This document shows positions 1-5,345 of a stretch of 5,345 nucleotides of DNA, one piece after another. Both the position numbers and the translations under genes were made by a program. Location: contig CAKZUU010000223.1 in NCBI GenBank assembly GCA_937922175.1, positions 1 to 5,345 of the forward strand, in the 5' to 3' direction. The notes beneath the pieces are model-generated. The model saw nothing but the letters and a program-made list of their open reading frames with translations, was not told where the DNA came from and ran no database searches. Numbering within the stretch: position 1 is the stretch's first letter; the number at the start of each line of letters is the position of its first letter. Origin of the DNA: an uncultured Gemmataceae bacterium. Lineage in GTDB: Bacteria > Planctomycetota > Planctomycetia > Gemmatales > Gemmataceae.

Positions 1-1
1 C

Positions 2-1156
2 GTTCCTTTCGGTGGCATGTATCGCATCATCGACTTTACTTTGTCGAACTGCATCAACAGTGGGTTGCGGCAAATTCTGGTCCTGACCCAGTTCAAAGCC
101 CGCAGCCTGGATCGGCACATTCGCGATGGTTGGAGTTTTCTCTCCGCCCAACTCGGCGAGTACATTGACGTCGTGCCACCACAACAACGGCTTCACGAGC
201 AATGGTATCAAGGCACTGCGGACGCAATCTATCAAAACATTTACAGCATTGAACCGGAAGATCCCAAATACGTCCTGATTCTTGCGGGCGACCACATTTA
301 CAAGATGAATTACATGGATATGGTCCGCGACCACGAGAGGAACGGCGCGGACCTGACCATTGGCTGCATCCCCGTTCCGCTCTCGGAGTGCAAACATTTC
401 GGTGTGATCGTCACGGATGACCAGCATCGAGTGACGGCCTTTGTCGAGAAGCCGGAACGCGCGGATCCCATGCCCGGTGACGACCAACATTTCCTCGCGT
501 CAATGGGAATTTATGTCTTTTCCACCAAAGTTCTCTTTGAACAATTGATCGCGGACGCGGCAAACCCAAATAGTCAACATGATTTCGGACGAAATATCAT
601 CCCTTCGATGATCGGTTCGCACCGGGTGATGGCGTATCGCTTTCGTGACATGCAAGGCAAAGCGAGGCCCTACTGGCGCGATGTCGGTACGATTGATGCG
701 TATTATTCGGCGAACATGGACCTGGTGGCGGTGGATCCCGAATTGAATCTGTACGACCAGAAGTGGCCCATTCGGACGCTCCACCCCCAATTACCGCCGC
801 CCAAGTTTGTGTTTTACGCGGAAGGTGCCGCCGGCGAGGTACGGCGGGGTGAGGCTCATGACTCGATCGTCTGCAACGGAACCGTGATTTCCGGCGGACG
901 GGTCTCCCGGAGCGTCTTGGCTCCGTCGGTGCGAATCAACAGCTACGCTCAAGTGGAAGATTCCATCGTGTTCAATAACGTGGACGTTGGCCGATATTGT
1001 AAAATTCGACGGGCCATCATCGACAAGGACGTTCGCATCCCCAAAGGCATGCACATCGGGTATGACCGAGAAGCCGATCTGAGTCATGGCTTAACGGTGA
1101 CGGAAGGGGGCATCACCGTCGTTCCCAAAGGACACGTCTTCGAGCAGGGAAAATGA
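2..1156 (+). CDS. glgC: Glucose-1-phosphate adenylyltransferase (ADP-glucose pyrophosphorylase), 5' end missing
   Basis: Makes ADP-glucose and pyrophosphate from ATP and glucose-1-phosphate, the committed step of bacterial glycogen synthesis in the cytoplasm. The reading frame is open from base 2 (V-P-F-G-G before the Met at base 17), so that Met is internal. Roughly the first 40 residues, including the nucleotide-binding GG-rich loop, lie outside the window. Numbering from the Met at 17, I see the family blocks YRIIDFTLSNCINSG (2-16), WYQGTADA (63-70), LAGDHIY (89-95, metal/nucleotide site), FVEKP (142-146, with the Lys known to bind glucose-1-phosphate in E. coli GlgC), SMGIYVF (162-168) and PYWRDVGT (218-225). 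A C-terminal left-handed beta-helix region (about 280-370) carries the hexapeptide-like pattern expected for oligomerisation and allostery. The match to classical GlgC is continuous to the C terminus, with no frameshift. The effector cannot be read from the sequence. The stop overlaps the next start (ATGA). Confidence 0.97.
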   Translation, partial: VPFGGMYRIIDFTLSNCINSGLRQILVLTQFKARSLDRHIRDGWSFLSAQLGEYIDVVPPQQRLHEQWYQGTADAIYQNIYSIEPEDPKYVLILAGDHIYKMNYMDMVRDHERNGADLTIGCIPVPLSECKHFGVIVTDDQHRVTAFVEKPERADPMPGDDQHFLASMGIYVFSTKVLFEQLIADAANPNSQHDFGRNIIPSMIGSHRVMAYRFRDMQGKARPYWRDVGTIDAYYSANMDLVAVDPELNLYDQKWPIRTLHPQLPPPKFVFYAEGAAGEVRRGEAHDSIVCNGTVISGGRVSRSVLAPSVRINSYAQVEDSIVFNNVDVGRYCKIRRAIIDKDVRIPKGMHIGYDREADLSHGLTVTEGGITVVPKGHVFEQGK

Positions 1157-1695
1157 ACGAGGTCGCTACCGCGCCGCGACGATCCAAGAACTGGGTTTGG
1201 GTCTTCGTGGGGTTCAGCATCTTGGGCGTGTTGACCATTGCCATCAATTGGGCGTACAACGCCGCCCAGCCGCTCAGTGAAGCGCAGCTTCAGACAGCCC
1301 GGCGACAATGGCAAGAGAAGCGACCTTCCGACTACGACTTACGCATCGACCTGGCGACGGAGTCCTCCGGTCGAACCGTGCGAGACCGCATCGAACTCCA
1401 AGTCCGCAACGGCGTCATCGTCCATTTCCTCCACAATGGACGCGAGCCGGAGCCAATTGTGGATCAGGAAGGACTTCGGAAAGTCGAGGAAGAGCGCCGA
1501 CAGCGCGCCGCCTATGATATCGACGGGCTGTTCGACGCCATCGAAGAATTCATGACACACGATCGACGTTCCGGTGTGAAATCGTTTCTCCGTGCTCGCT
1601 TCGACAAAGAGGATGGCCACGTCATGCTGTTCATTCGACAAGTGAATCGCACCCGTTCACCGGTGATTCGGGTCGAGATGAAACGATGGCCTTGA
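1153..1695 (+). CDS. Single-pass membrane protein, DUF6174-like
   Basis: A 180-residue protein with a short basic N terminus (RRSK at 9-12), one hydrophobic segment at about 14-34 and a hydrophilic remainder, so probably anchored in the inner membrane with the bulk outside the cytoplasm. The soluble part starts with a helix ending in W-Q-E-K-R-P-S-D-Y-D-L (from about 53). It then has short beta-like stretches (RIELQVRNGVIVHFLHNG) and the segment YDIDGLFDAIEEFM. The order 'long helix, W, DY, V-x-x-G-V-I, then (V/I)-x-G-L-F-x-x-I' is what I recall of DUF6174 proteins; I hold the family call at moderate strength and know no biochemical function. The start is fixed by a four-base ATGA overlap with glgC, and the AGGGA just upstream sits too close (two bases) to be an ideal ribosome site. 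Translational coupling to glgC is therefore likely. The gene ends 28 bases before the stop of the convergent thioredoxin-TPR gene. Confidence 0.85.
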   Translation: MNEVATAPRRSKNWVWVFVGFSILGVLTIAINWAYNAAQPLSEAQLQTARRQWQEKRPSDYDLRIDLATESSGRTVRDRIELQVRNGVIVHFLHNGREPEPIVDQEGLRKVEEERRQRAAYDIDGLFDAIEEFMTHDRRSGVKSFLRARFDKEDGHVMLFIRQVNRTRSPVIRVEMKRWP

Positions 1696-1723
1696 TTTGA
1701 GAGAGCGCTCACCTCGCCGCGGA

Positions 1724-2575
1724 TCAATACATCACCCGGCGCAGCTTGTCACGGTACTCTTCGGCCAGGTCCGAACGCTGACCGATGACATGAAAAATCT
1801 GCACCATCAACTCTTTGACCGCTCCCCGCGCAAGGTCGCGGTCGCGCTCGGCCGCGGCGTAGAGAACCTCCAGGGCCTTGGGATAATCTCCCGCTACGGC
1901 GAGCGCCTTTCCCCACTCAAAGAGTCGCTGCGGATTCTCCGGATCAGCTTGGGCCTGCTGCCTCGCGTCCTCCTCGTTGACCGGCAGTTTTTTCAGGGCG
2001 ATGATGGCACGCAGGCGGTCGGCCTCGGCACCTTGCTCACCACCCGGCGGGACTTTGTTTGCCAAGTACTCGGCCTCATCGATCTCGCCGGTGGCTAGTC
2101 GAATGCGAGCCATCCCGAGAATCGCCGGGCCGTAATTCGGGTCTTTATTCAACGCTCGGGCGTAAAGTCGAGCGGCTTCTTCTGTGTTGGTGTTCTCGAT
2201 GGCCGCGGCCTGTTGGGCCTCTGCTTGGGCCGGGGAGGGAAGTAAGCGGTCGAGGAATTCGGCCAGGTGAGCTTCCGGGATCAAGCCCTCGAATTGGGCG
2301 ACGATCCTGCCATCTCGAATGGCCTTGACGGCGGGGATCCCCTCGATGCGGAACGATTGAGCCAAATACGGATTTTCGTCCACGTTCACCTTGGCAAGGA
2401 TCACTTGTCCCTGACGTTGTTCGATAAGTCGCTCCAAAATCGGGGCGAGGGCTCGGCACGGACCACACCACGCCGCCCAAAAATCGACCACGACGGGAAC
2501 TTCACGTGATCGATCCAGCACTTCGCGCTGAAAGTTAGTCTCATCGACATTCAAAACAAACGGGCTGCTCGCCAT
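1724..2575 (-). CDS. Thioredoxin-TPR protein (CnoX/YbbN-type chaperedoxin) with intact WCGPC site
   Basis: A 283-residue cytoplasmic protein (no signal peptide) with an N-terminal thioredoxin fold and a C-terminal TPR-like helical domain. In the thioredoxin part I see VDFWAAWCGPC with cysteines 37 and 40, KVNVDENP (62-69) and the cis-proline in EGIPAV (Pro81). Residues from about 120 to the end are Ala/Glu-rich paired helices: EEAARLYARAL, PAILGMARIRLATGEIDEA, LFEWGKALAVAGDYPKALEVL, and the family-typical ending LAEEYRDKLRRVMY. E. coli CnoX (YbbN) has lost the first cysteine and works mainly as a holdase for unfolded proteins. Homologues with WCGPC, such as that of Caulobacter, also have thiol-disulfide activity, so both functions are plausible here. 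The gene follows the Rieske oxygenase gene by 13 bases in the same direction, and its ribosome site abuts the oxygenase stop codon. A start at 2575 fits that site better than the out-of-frame ATG at 2579. Confidence 0.93.
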   Translation of the reverse strand: MASSPFVLNVDETNFQREVLDRSREVPVVVDFWAAWCGPCRALAPILERLIEQRQGQVILAKVNVDENPYLAQSFRIEGIPAVKAIRDGRIVAQFEGLIPEAHLAEFLDRLLPSPAQAEAQQAAAIENTNTEEAARLYARALNKDPNYGPAILGMARIRLATGEIDEAEYLANKVPPGGEQGAEADRLRAIIALKKLPVNEEDARQQAQADPENPQRLFEWGKALAVAGDYPKALEVLYAAAERDRDLARGAVKELMVQIFHVIGQRSDLAEEYRDKLRRVMY

Positions 2576-2582
2576 CCATCGA

Positions 2583-2589
2583 CTCCTCT
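2583..2589 (-). promoter_or_regulatory. Shine-Dalgarno site of the thioredoxin-TPR gene
   Basis: On the minus strand the bases read AGAGGAG, a strong anti-16S match. It lies seven bases before the ATG at 2575 but only three before a second, out-of-frame ATG at 2579, so it decides the start in favour of 2575. Its first base is also the first base of the oxygenase TGA stop (2591-2589 on the minus strand), so terminating ribosomes would stand directly on it. This supports translational coupling of the two genes. Confidence 0.75.
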
Positions 2590-3719
2590 CACATTTTTTG
2601 AGGAAACCGCCGCCCCGACAACGTGCGACGACAGGTCAGAGCCGCCGCTAGCAGGCGATGGAAGTGGTAGCCGGCGGCTTCTCGCTTCACGGAAAACCGC
2701 CCCGTGTCGAAGATGCCGCTCGCCAAGCCGCTCTGCACTTCTTCGCAAATGGTCATGTCCTCTTGTTGAATTCGATGCGCCGTCTCAATGCTTCGTCGCT
2801 GAAACTCTTCCTCGGAGGCAGGACCGGAATGGGAAAAGTAAAAGTCAAAGACCACTCGACAGCGATTCACTCCCAGTGGGAGAACCAGATTCGTGTCCAT
2901 CAAACCGTCGTAGAGATTGAGCATGAAGTTGGGAAAGACGAACCAGTATTGGGCGAAACCATGCCGAATTGCCGACCGATCGGTGGTCAAGGGACTGGTC
3001 TGGACGCTGGTGGTATCAAAGGTTTCCGTTCGGTACTGCGAATAATCAAGCATCCCGGCGAGTTCAGGATGTACGGTATTCACGTGGTATCCGCCATCGA
3101 GATAGTTATCGACGTAAATTTTCCAGTTGCATGCCAGATCGTAGACTTGCCGCTTCACAAACGTGAGGTCGGAGATCGCTGTCGCGATGCGCTCCGGCAT
3201 GGGAGATAGATGCTGCTCGAATGTGGCTCCGGACCCCCGAAATCGAGCCGCGACCAAAGGTCCCCAAATGGCCACTTCAATCGGAATCAATCCGTGGTCT
3301 TCACGCGAGAAGTCACAAACCCCTTCGAACTCAGGGGTACCCCGCAGACGGCCCGTCAGGTCGTAGGTCCAACCGTGGTACCGACAGCGAAGCTTGGTCG
3401 CCGTCCCAGATTCCTCTGTCAGTACCGGGGCCGCGCGATGTCGGCAAACATTGAAAAAGCCGCGAAGTTCACCCCCCTCATCACGCACGACCAAAACGGG
3501 GAATCCCGCGACATGGGCCGTCAGATACTGCCGTGGCTCGGCAACCTGCTCCGACCGACCGATGATGACCCAGGTTGCCCCGAAGACACAGTCGCGCTCC
3601 GCTCGAAAGATTTCCGGATCCGTGTACCATCGTGCGGGGATCGTTCGTCCCTGTTCAATAGGTAGGCTCGGGTCGAACGAACCCTCAATCCGCGGGATTT
3701 GCAGGTCAGGAGCGTCCAT
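2589..3719 (-). CDS. Rieske [2Fe-2S] non-heme iron oxygenase, alpha subunit (choline-monooxygenase-like)
   Basis: A 376-residue oxygenase that would use electrons from a separate reductase or ferredoxin to activate O2. The N-terminal Rieske domain (about 48-160) holds the cluster ligands Cys92 and His94 (CRH) and Cys112 and His115 (CRYH), followed by GWTYDLTG. The C-terminal catalytic domain starts near NWKIYVDNYLDGGYHVNTVHP (198-218). His212 and His217 are the expected iron ligands, and Asp321 in QQEDMTICEEVQ is the probable third. DNYLDGGYH is, as I recall, the signature of plant choline monooxygenase rather than of naphthalene-type dioxygenases. Oxidation of a quaternary amine such as choline is therefore a fair hypothesis, but the substrate is not proven. 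No beta subunit, ferredoxin or reductase gene is next to it. The start at 3719 has only a weak upstream match (GTGAGAA). The length is normal and I see no frame break. The gene heads a probable operon with the downstream thioredoxin-TPR gene. Confidence 0.93.
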   Translation of the reverse strand: MDAPDLQIPRIEGSFDPSLPIEQGRTIPARWYTDPEIFRAERDCVFGATWVIIGRSEQVAEPRQYLTAHVAGFPVLVVRDEGGELRGFFNVCRHRAAPVLTEESGTATKLRCRYHGWTYDLTGRLRGTPEFEGVCDFSREDHGLIPIEVAIWGPLVAARFRGSGATFEQHLSPMPERIATAISDLTFVKRQVYDLACNWKIYVDNYLDGGYHVNTVHPELAGMLDYSQYRTETFDTTSVQTSPLTTDRSAIRHGFAQYWFVFPNFMLNLYDGLMDTNLVLPLGVNRCRVVFDFYFSHSGPASEEEFQRRSIETAHRIQQEDMTICEEVQSGLASGIFDTGRFSVKREAAGYHFHRLLAAALTCRRTLSGRRFPQKM

Positions 3720-3784
3720 AAATTCTCACACTGTTGCCTCTCACACAAGCCCGCCCTTTCAACAGCTCTCCTCTGGTGATATTT
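3720..3784. promoter_or_regulatory. Divergent intergenic region, presumed to hold promoters for both directions
   Basis: These 65 bases separate the oxygenase start from the small ORF that reads the other way. On the minus strand the octamer GTGTGAGA occurs twice (plus-strand TCTCACAC at 3724-3731 and 3739-3746), 15 bases apart. An AT-rich patch covers 3779-3786 (ATATTTAT). I find no convincing -35/-10 pair in either direction, so the promoter role rests on gene orientation only. Confidence 0.3.
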
Positions 3785-3901
3785 ATGGCGCCTCTTCCGT
3801 GCCTTCCACGCAGCACCCGGCGGGATGGCGGCGAGATTGATATGGCGGAGCCGGCAGGGGATTTTCTCGAAGACGGCAACGGGAATTGGGCGGCGCCGTA
3901 G
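3785..3901 (+). CDS. Possible small protein of 38 residues
   Basis: ATG at 3785 to TAG at 3899-3901. A GGTGA Shine-Dalgarno-like match (3775-3779) sits five bases before the ATG, the best ribosome site among the plus-strand genes of this window. The peptide begins MAPLPCLPRSTRRDGG and ends in an acidic, Gly/Asn-rich tail (GDFLEDGNGNWAAP), with no hydrophobic segment. It lies in the otherwise unexplained 205 bases between the oxygenase start and the membrane protein, ending 23 bases before the latter's ATG, so a two-gene transcript is possible. I recognise no family. The ORF is short enough to occur by chance, and the same bases could just be a leader. The internal ATG at 3842, in the same frame, would give 19 residues. 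Confidence 0.3.
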   Translation: MAPLPCLPRSTRRDGGEIDMAEPAGDFLEDGNGNWAAP

Positions 3902-3924
3902 AATACCGCCTTGGGCAGCAACCA

Positions 3925-4236
3925 ATGGGAGGCCTGATCGTGGCCTTCAATCTGGCGTTGGCATTGATCTGGTTGATCATCGCAGTGCCGTTGTTGGCGG
4001 TCAATCTCACCGGTCGTCCGCTCTTGGGACTTGAGCCGGGACAGCCCGGTTTGAGCATGGGGTTGGTGGCCGCTCTGCTGGCGTTGTACAACGTGGCTCG
4101 TTTTTTCGCCGCCCGGTCGTTTCAACGAAGTCGAGTACGGGAACAAAGGCCGAAAAGAAAAAGCGTGCGCGAGGAAGAATATCACCCCGAATTCGACATT
4201 TTCCGCCGCGACGATGGTCAGTCCCCGGTGTCGTGA
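3925..4236 (+). CDS. Small membrane protein with two predicted helices and a charged C-terminal tail
   Basis: A protein of 103 residues from the ATG at 3925. A TTG at 3886 in the same frame would add 13 residues, but they are not hydrophobic and look unlike a signal sequence. Segment 1 (about 4-27: LIVAFNLALALIWLIIAVPLLAV) and segment 2 (about 43-63: LSMGLVAALLALYNVARFFAA) are strongly hydrophobic, joined by a short loop with Gly and Pro. The tail (64-103) is basic (RSRVREQRPKRKSVR) and then acidic-aromatic (EEEYHPEFDIFRRDD). A hairpin with both ends in the cytoplasm fits the positive-inside rule. I have a weak memory of small planctomycete membrane proteins with a similar '-EY-PEFDF' tail but cannot name a family or function. 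No clear ribosome site precedes the ATG at 3925. The strong hydrophobic pattern argues that this frame is really coding. Confidence 0.7.
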   Translation: MGGLIVAFNLALALIWLIIAVPLLAVNLTGRPLLGLEPGQPGLSMGLVAALLALYNVARFFAARSFQRSRVREQRPKRKSVREEEYHPEFDIFRRDDGQSPVS

Positions 4237-4363
4237 CACGCGACGGCGAAAATCTTGGACCGCACCGGGAATTGACGATGACCTGATCGCTCTCTCTTGG
4301 CGTTGATCCCAGATGAACCGCATCAATTCGTGGGCAGGCGGCCACCTCCGGAGGGAGCGGTCG

Positions 4364-4369
4364 TATACT
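4364..4369 (+). promoter_or_regulatory. Candidate -10 element (TATACT) upstream of the lipoprotein gene
   Basis: TATACT matches the sigma-70-type -10 consensus at five of six positions and lies about 70 bases before the lipoprotein ATG, inside the 202-base gene-free gap 4237-4438. No recognisable -35 lies 16-18 bases upstream and there is no TG extension, so the call is weak. A perfect ten-base palindrome, CCTCCGGAGG (4345-4354), sits just where a -35 would be expected and could be an operator. Nothing else in the gap looks like a gene or a terminator. Confidence 0.25.
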
Positions 4370-4438
4370 GTGGATAGGCGCCCGATTGCTGCGTTGTGGA
4401 AGTCCCCGCCGGTGTGGCTTTCTCGAGATACAAGCCAA

Positions 4439-5345
4439 ATGAAACTCCGTGATCTGAAATTCGTGCTCTTGGCGATTGCTTGGCCGTTGATCGGCTGCGA
4501 AGAGCCGATTCGGACGTACCAAGTGCCGGTGGAGCGACAACGGCTCTTGGGCGCGATGATTTTCCCCAATCGCGAGGATGTGTGGTTTGTGAAACTGATG
4601 GGCGAGGCGGGGGCCGTCGCCGAAGAGAAACAGCGATTCGCGCAATTCGTTCGGTCGCTCCGATTTCCAGATTCCGGCTCAGAGCCGATCGCATGGACGA
4701 TCCCCGAGGGTTGGCAGTACGAGCCGGGTCGAGATCTCCGCTACGCCACCTTCCGCTTGCCGAGTCGCTTGGAGGTGACCGTTTTCAAATTTGGGATCGA
4801 GGGCGGCCGAGTTCTCAGCAACGTGAATCGTTGGCGGGAACAATTGAAGCTCGAGCCGATCAGTGGCGAAGAGTTGTTAAAAATCTGTCGCCGCGAAAAA
4901 CTCGAAAACGACGTGGAAGCGTTGCTGGTCGACATGGAGAGTGCTCGCTTTGCGCCTCTTCCCGAAGAGACGCGCGATGCGGGAAAGCCGATCGAGTACA
5001 AGATCCCCAGCGGTTGGAAGGTGAAGGAAACCGGCGTCGCCTTTGCCGTGGCGAGTTTCTCGGTGTCGGATGGGGCTCGAAGCGCCGAAGTGACGATCAC
5101 GCCCTTGGCCGGTAGTGGCGGCTCGTTGGCAGCGAACATCAACCGCTGGCGTCGTCAGGTGGGTTTGTCCGAAGCCTCGGACGAAGAACTCATTCAGCTG
5201 AGTCAAGTGATCGAGGGTGACGGCGGACGGTTGATTCTGGTGAACTTGATCGGCCCATCCGGCAAATCGATTTTAGGGGCGATTCGACCAGGTGAGCAGC
5301 AGACGTGGTTCATCAAAATGATGGGTGACACGGAATTGATCGCAC
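4439..5345 (+). CDS. Repeat-containing lipoprotein, 3' end beyond the window
   Basis: An open frame of 302 codons from the ATG at 4439 to the window edge with no stop, so the gene is truncated by the window. The N terminus (MKLRDLKFVLLAIAWPLIGC) is a typical lipoprotein signal: charged start, hydrophobic core, and lipobox L-I-G-C with Cys20 as the predicted lipidated residue. The mature protein is therefore membrane-anchored outside the cytoplasm. It has internal repeats. IPEGW (88-92) through NVNRWREQLKL (128-138) to EELL resembles IPSGW (189-193) through NINRWRRQVGL (233-243) to EELI. LLGAMIFPNREDVWFVKLMG (36-55) resembles ILGAIRPGEQQTWFIKMMG (278-296). I know no function; a similar planctomycete lipoprotein family is a vague memory only. 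An in-frame GTG at 4412 is less likely as the start because it would put nine extra residues before the signal peptide. The ribosome site is weak. Confidence 0.88.
   Translation, partial: MKLRDLKFVLLAIAWPLIGCEEPIRTYQVPVERQRLLGAMIFPNREDVWFVKLMGEAGAVAEEKQRFAQFVRSLRFPDSGSEPIAWTIPEGWQYEPGRDLRYATFRLPSRLEVTVFKFGIEGGRVLSNVNRWREQLKLEPISGEELLKICRREKLENDVEALLVDMESARFAPLPEETRDAGKPIEYKIPSGWKVKETGVAFAVASFSVSDGARSAEVTITPLAGSGGSLAANINRWRRQVGLSEASDEELIQLSQVIEGDGGRLILVNLIGPSGKSILGAIRPGEQQTWFIKMMGDTELIA

Noticed and set aside
17..19. ATG at 17 as the true start of glgC
   Set aside because: The frame is open to the window edge and the upstream codons encode V-P-F-G-G, part of the conserved GlgC N-terminal region, so this Met is internal.
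1696..1723. Possible bidirectional terminator between the convergent genes (GAGCGCTC palindrome at 1703-1710)
   Set aside because: The palindrome has no loop and no flanking T-tract; the alternative TGAG/CTCA stem has only four pairs. This is too weak to call.
1697..2098. Plus-strand frame of 133 codons antisense to the thioredoxin-TPR gene
   Set aside because: It is fully covered by the opposite-strand gene with clear thioredoxin and TPR features; no ribosome site or motif of its own.
2658..3209. Plus-strand frame of 183 codons antisense to the Rieske oxygenase
   Set aside because: It is the complement of a well-supported catalytic domain and shows no family signature.
3706..4569. Long open frame (287 codons) on the minus strand spanning the divergent region, membrane protein and lipoprotein start
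   Set aside because: Its product is rich in Arg, Ser and Pro with no recognisable motif, and it lies antisense to two frames with clear membrane and lipobox patterns. It looks like a GC-driven shadow.
4480..5115. Open frame of 211 codons on the plus strand inside the lipoprotein gene
   Set aside because: It is out of frame with the lipoprotein, which has a signal peptide, lipobox and internal repeats. This frame gives an Arg-rich product without any motif.

Overview
The window looks like a piece of a bacterial chromosome of moderately high GC. The style of its proteins (a repeat-bearing lipoprotein, a small two-helix membrane protein with a charged tail, an intact WCGPC thioredoxin-TPR protein) suggests Planctomycetota, possibly the Gemmatales. 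This assignment is a judgement from recognition of protein style; no rRNA or marker tree supports it. I see no mobile element, phage gene, CRISPR array, tRNA or rRNA.

Layout. (1) Plus strand, 2-1695: the 3' nine-tenths of glgC (ADP-glucose pyrophosphorylase, glycogen synthesis), whose stop overlaps by four bases the start of a single-pass membrane protein of the DUF6174 type. (2) Minus strand, 3719 down to 1724: a Rieske non-heme iron oxygenase with a choline-monooxygenase-like active-site signature, followed 13 bases later by a thioredoxin-TPR protein (CnoX/YbbN type) with an intact redox site. These two are very likely one transcription unit, and it converges on the glgC pair with only 28 bases between the stops. 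(3) A short divergent region (3720-3784), then on the plus strand a possible 38-codon small ORF (3785-3901) and a small two-helix membrane protein (3925-4236). (4) A 202-base gap with a possible -10 element, then a lipoprotein gene starting at 4439 and running off the window end. Its 302 visible residues contain an internally repeated architecture.

How the genes fit together. glgC points to storage carbohydrate, and its overlapping partner is probably co-translated with it but has no assigned role. The oxygenase and chaperedoxin pair could link an oxygen-using iron-sulfur enzyme to a protective thioredoxin/holdase, but this is inference from adjacency. Nothing ties the right-hand membrane protein and lipoprotein functionally to the rest.

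The window is mostly ordinary. The points most worth a second look are the duplicated domain of the lipoprotein, the shifted acidic residue in the oxygenase iron-binding motif together with its thioredoxin partner, and the small ORF in the divergent region.
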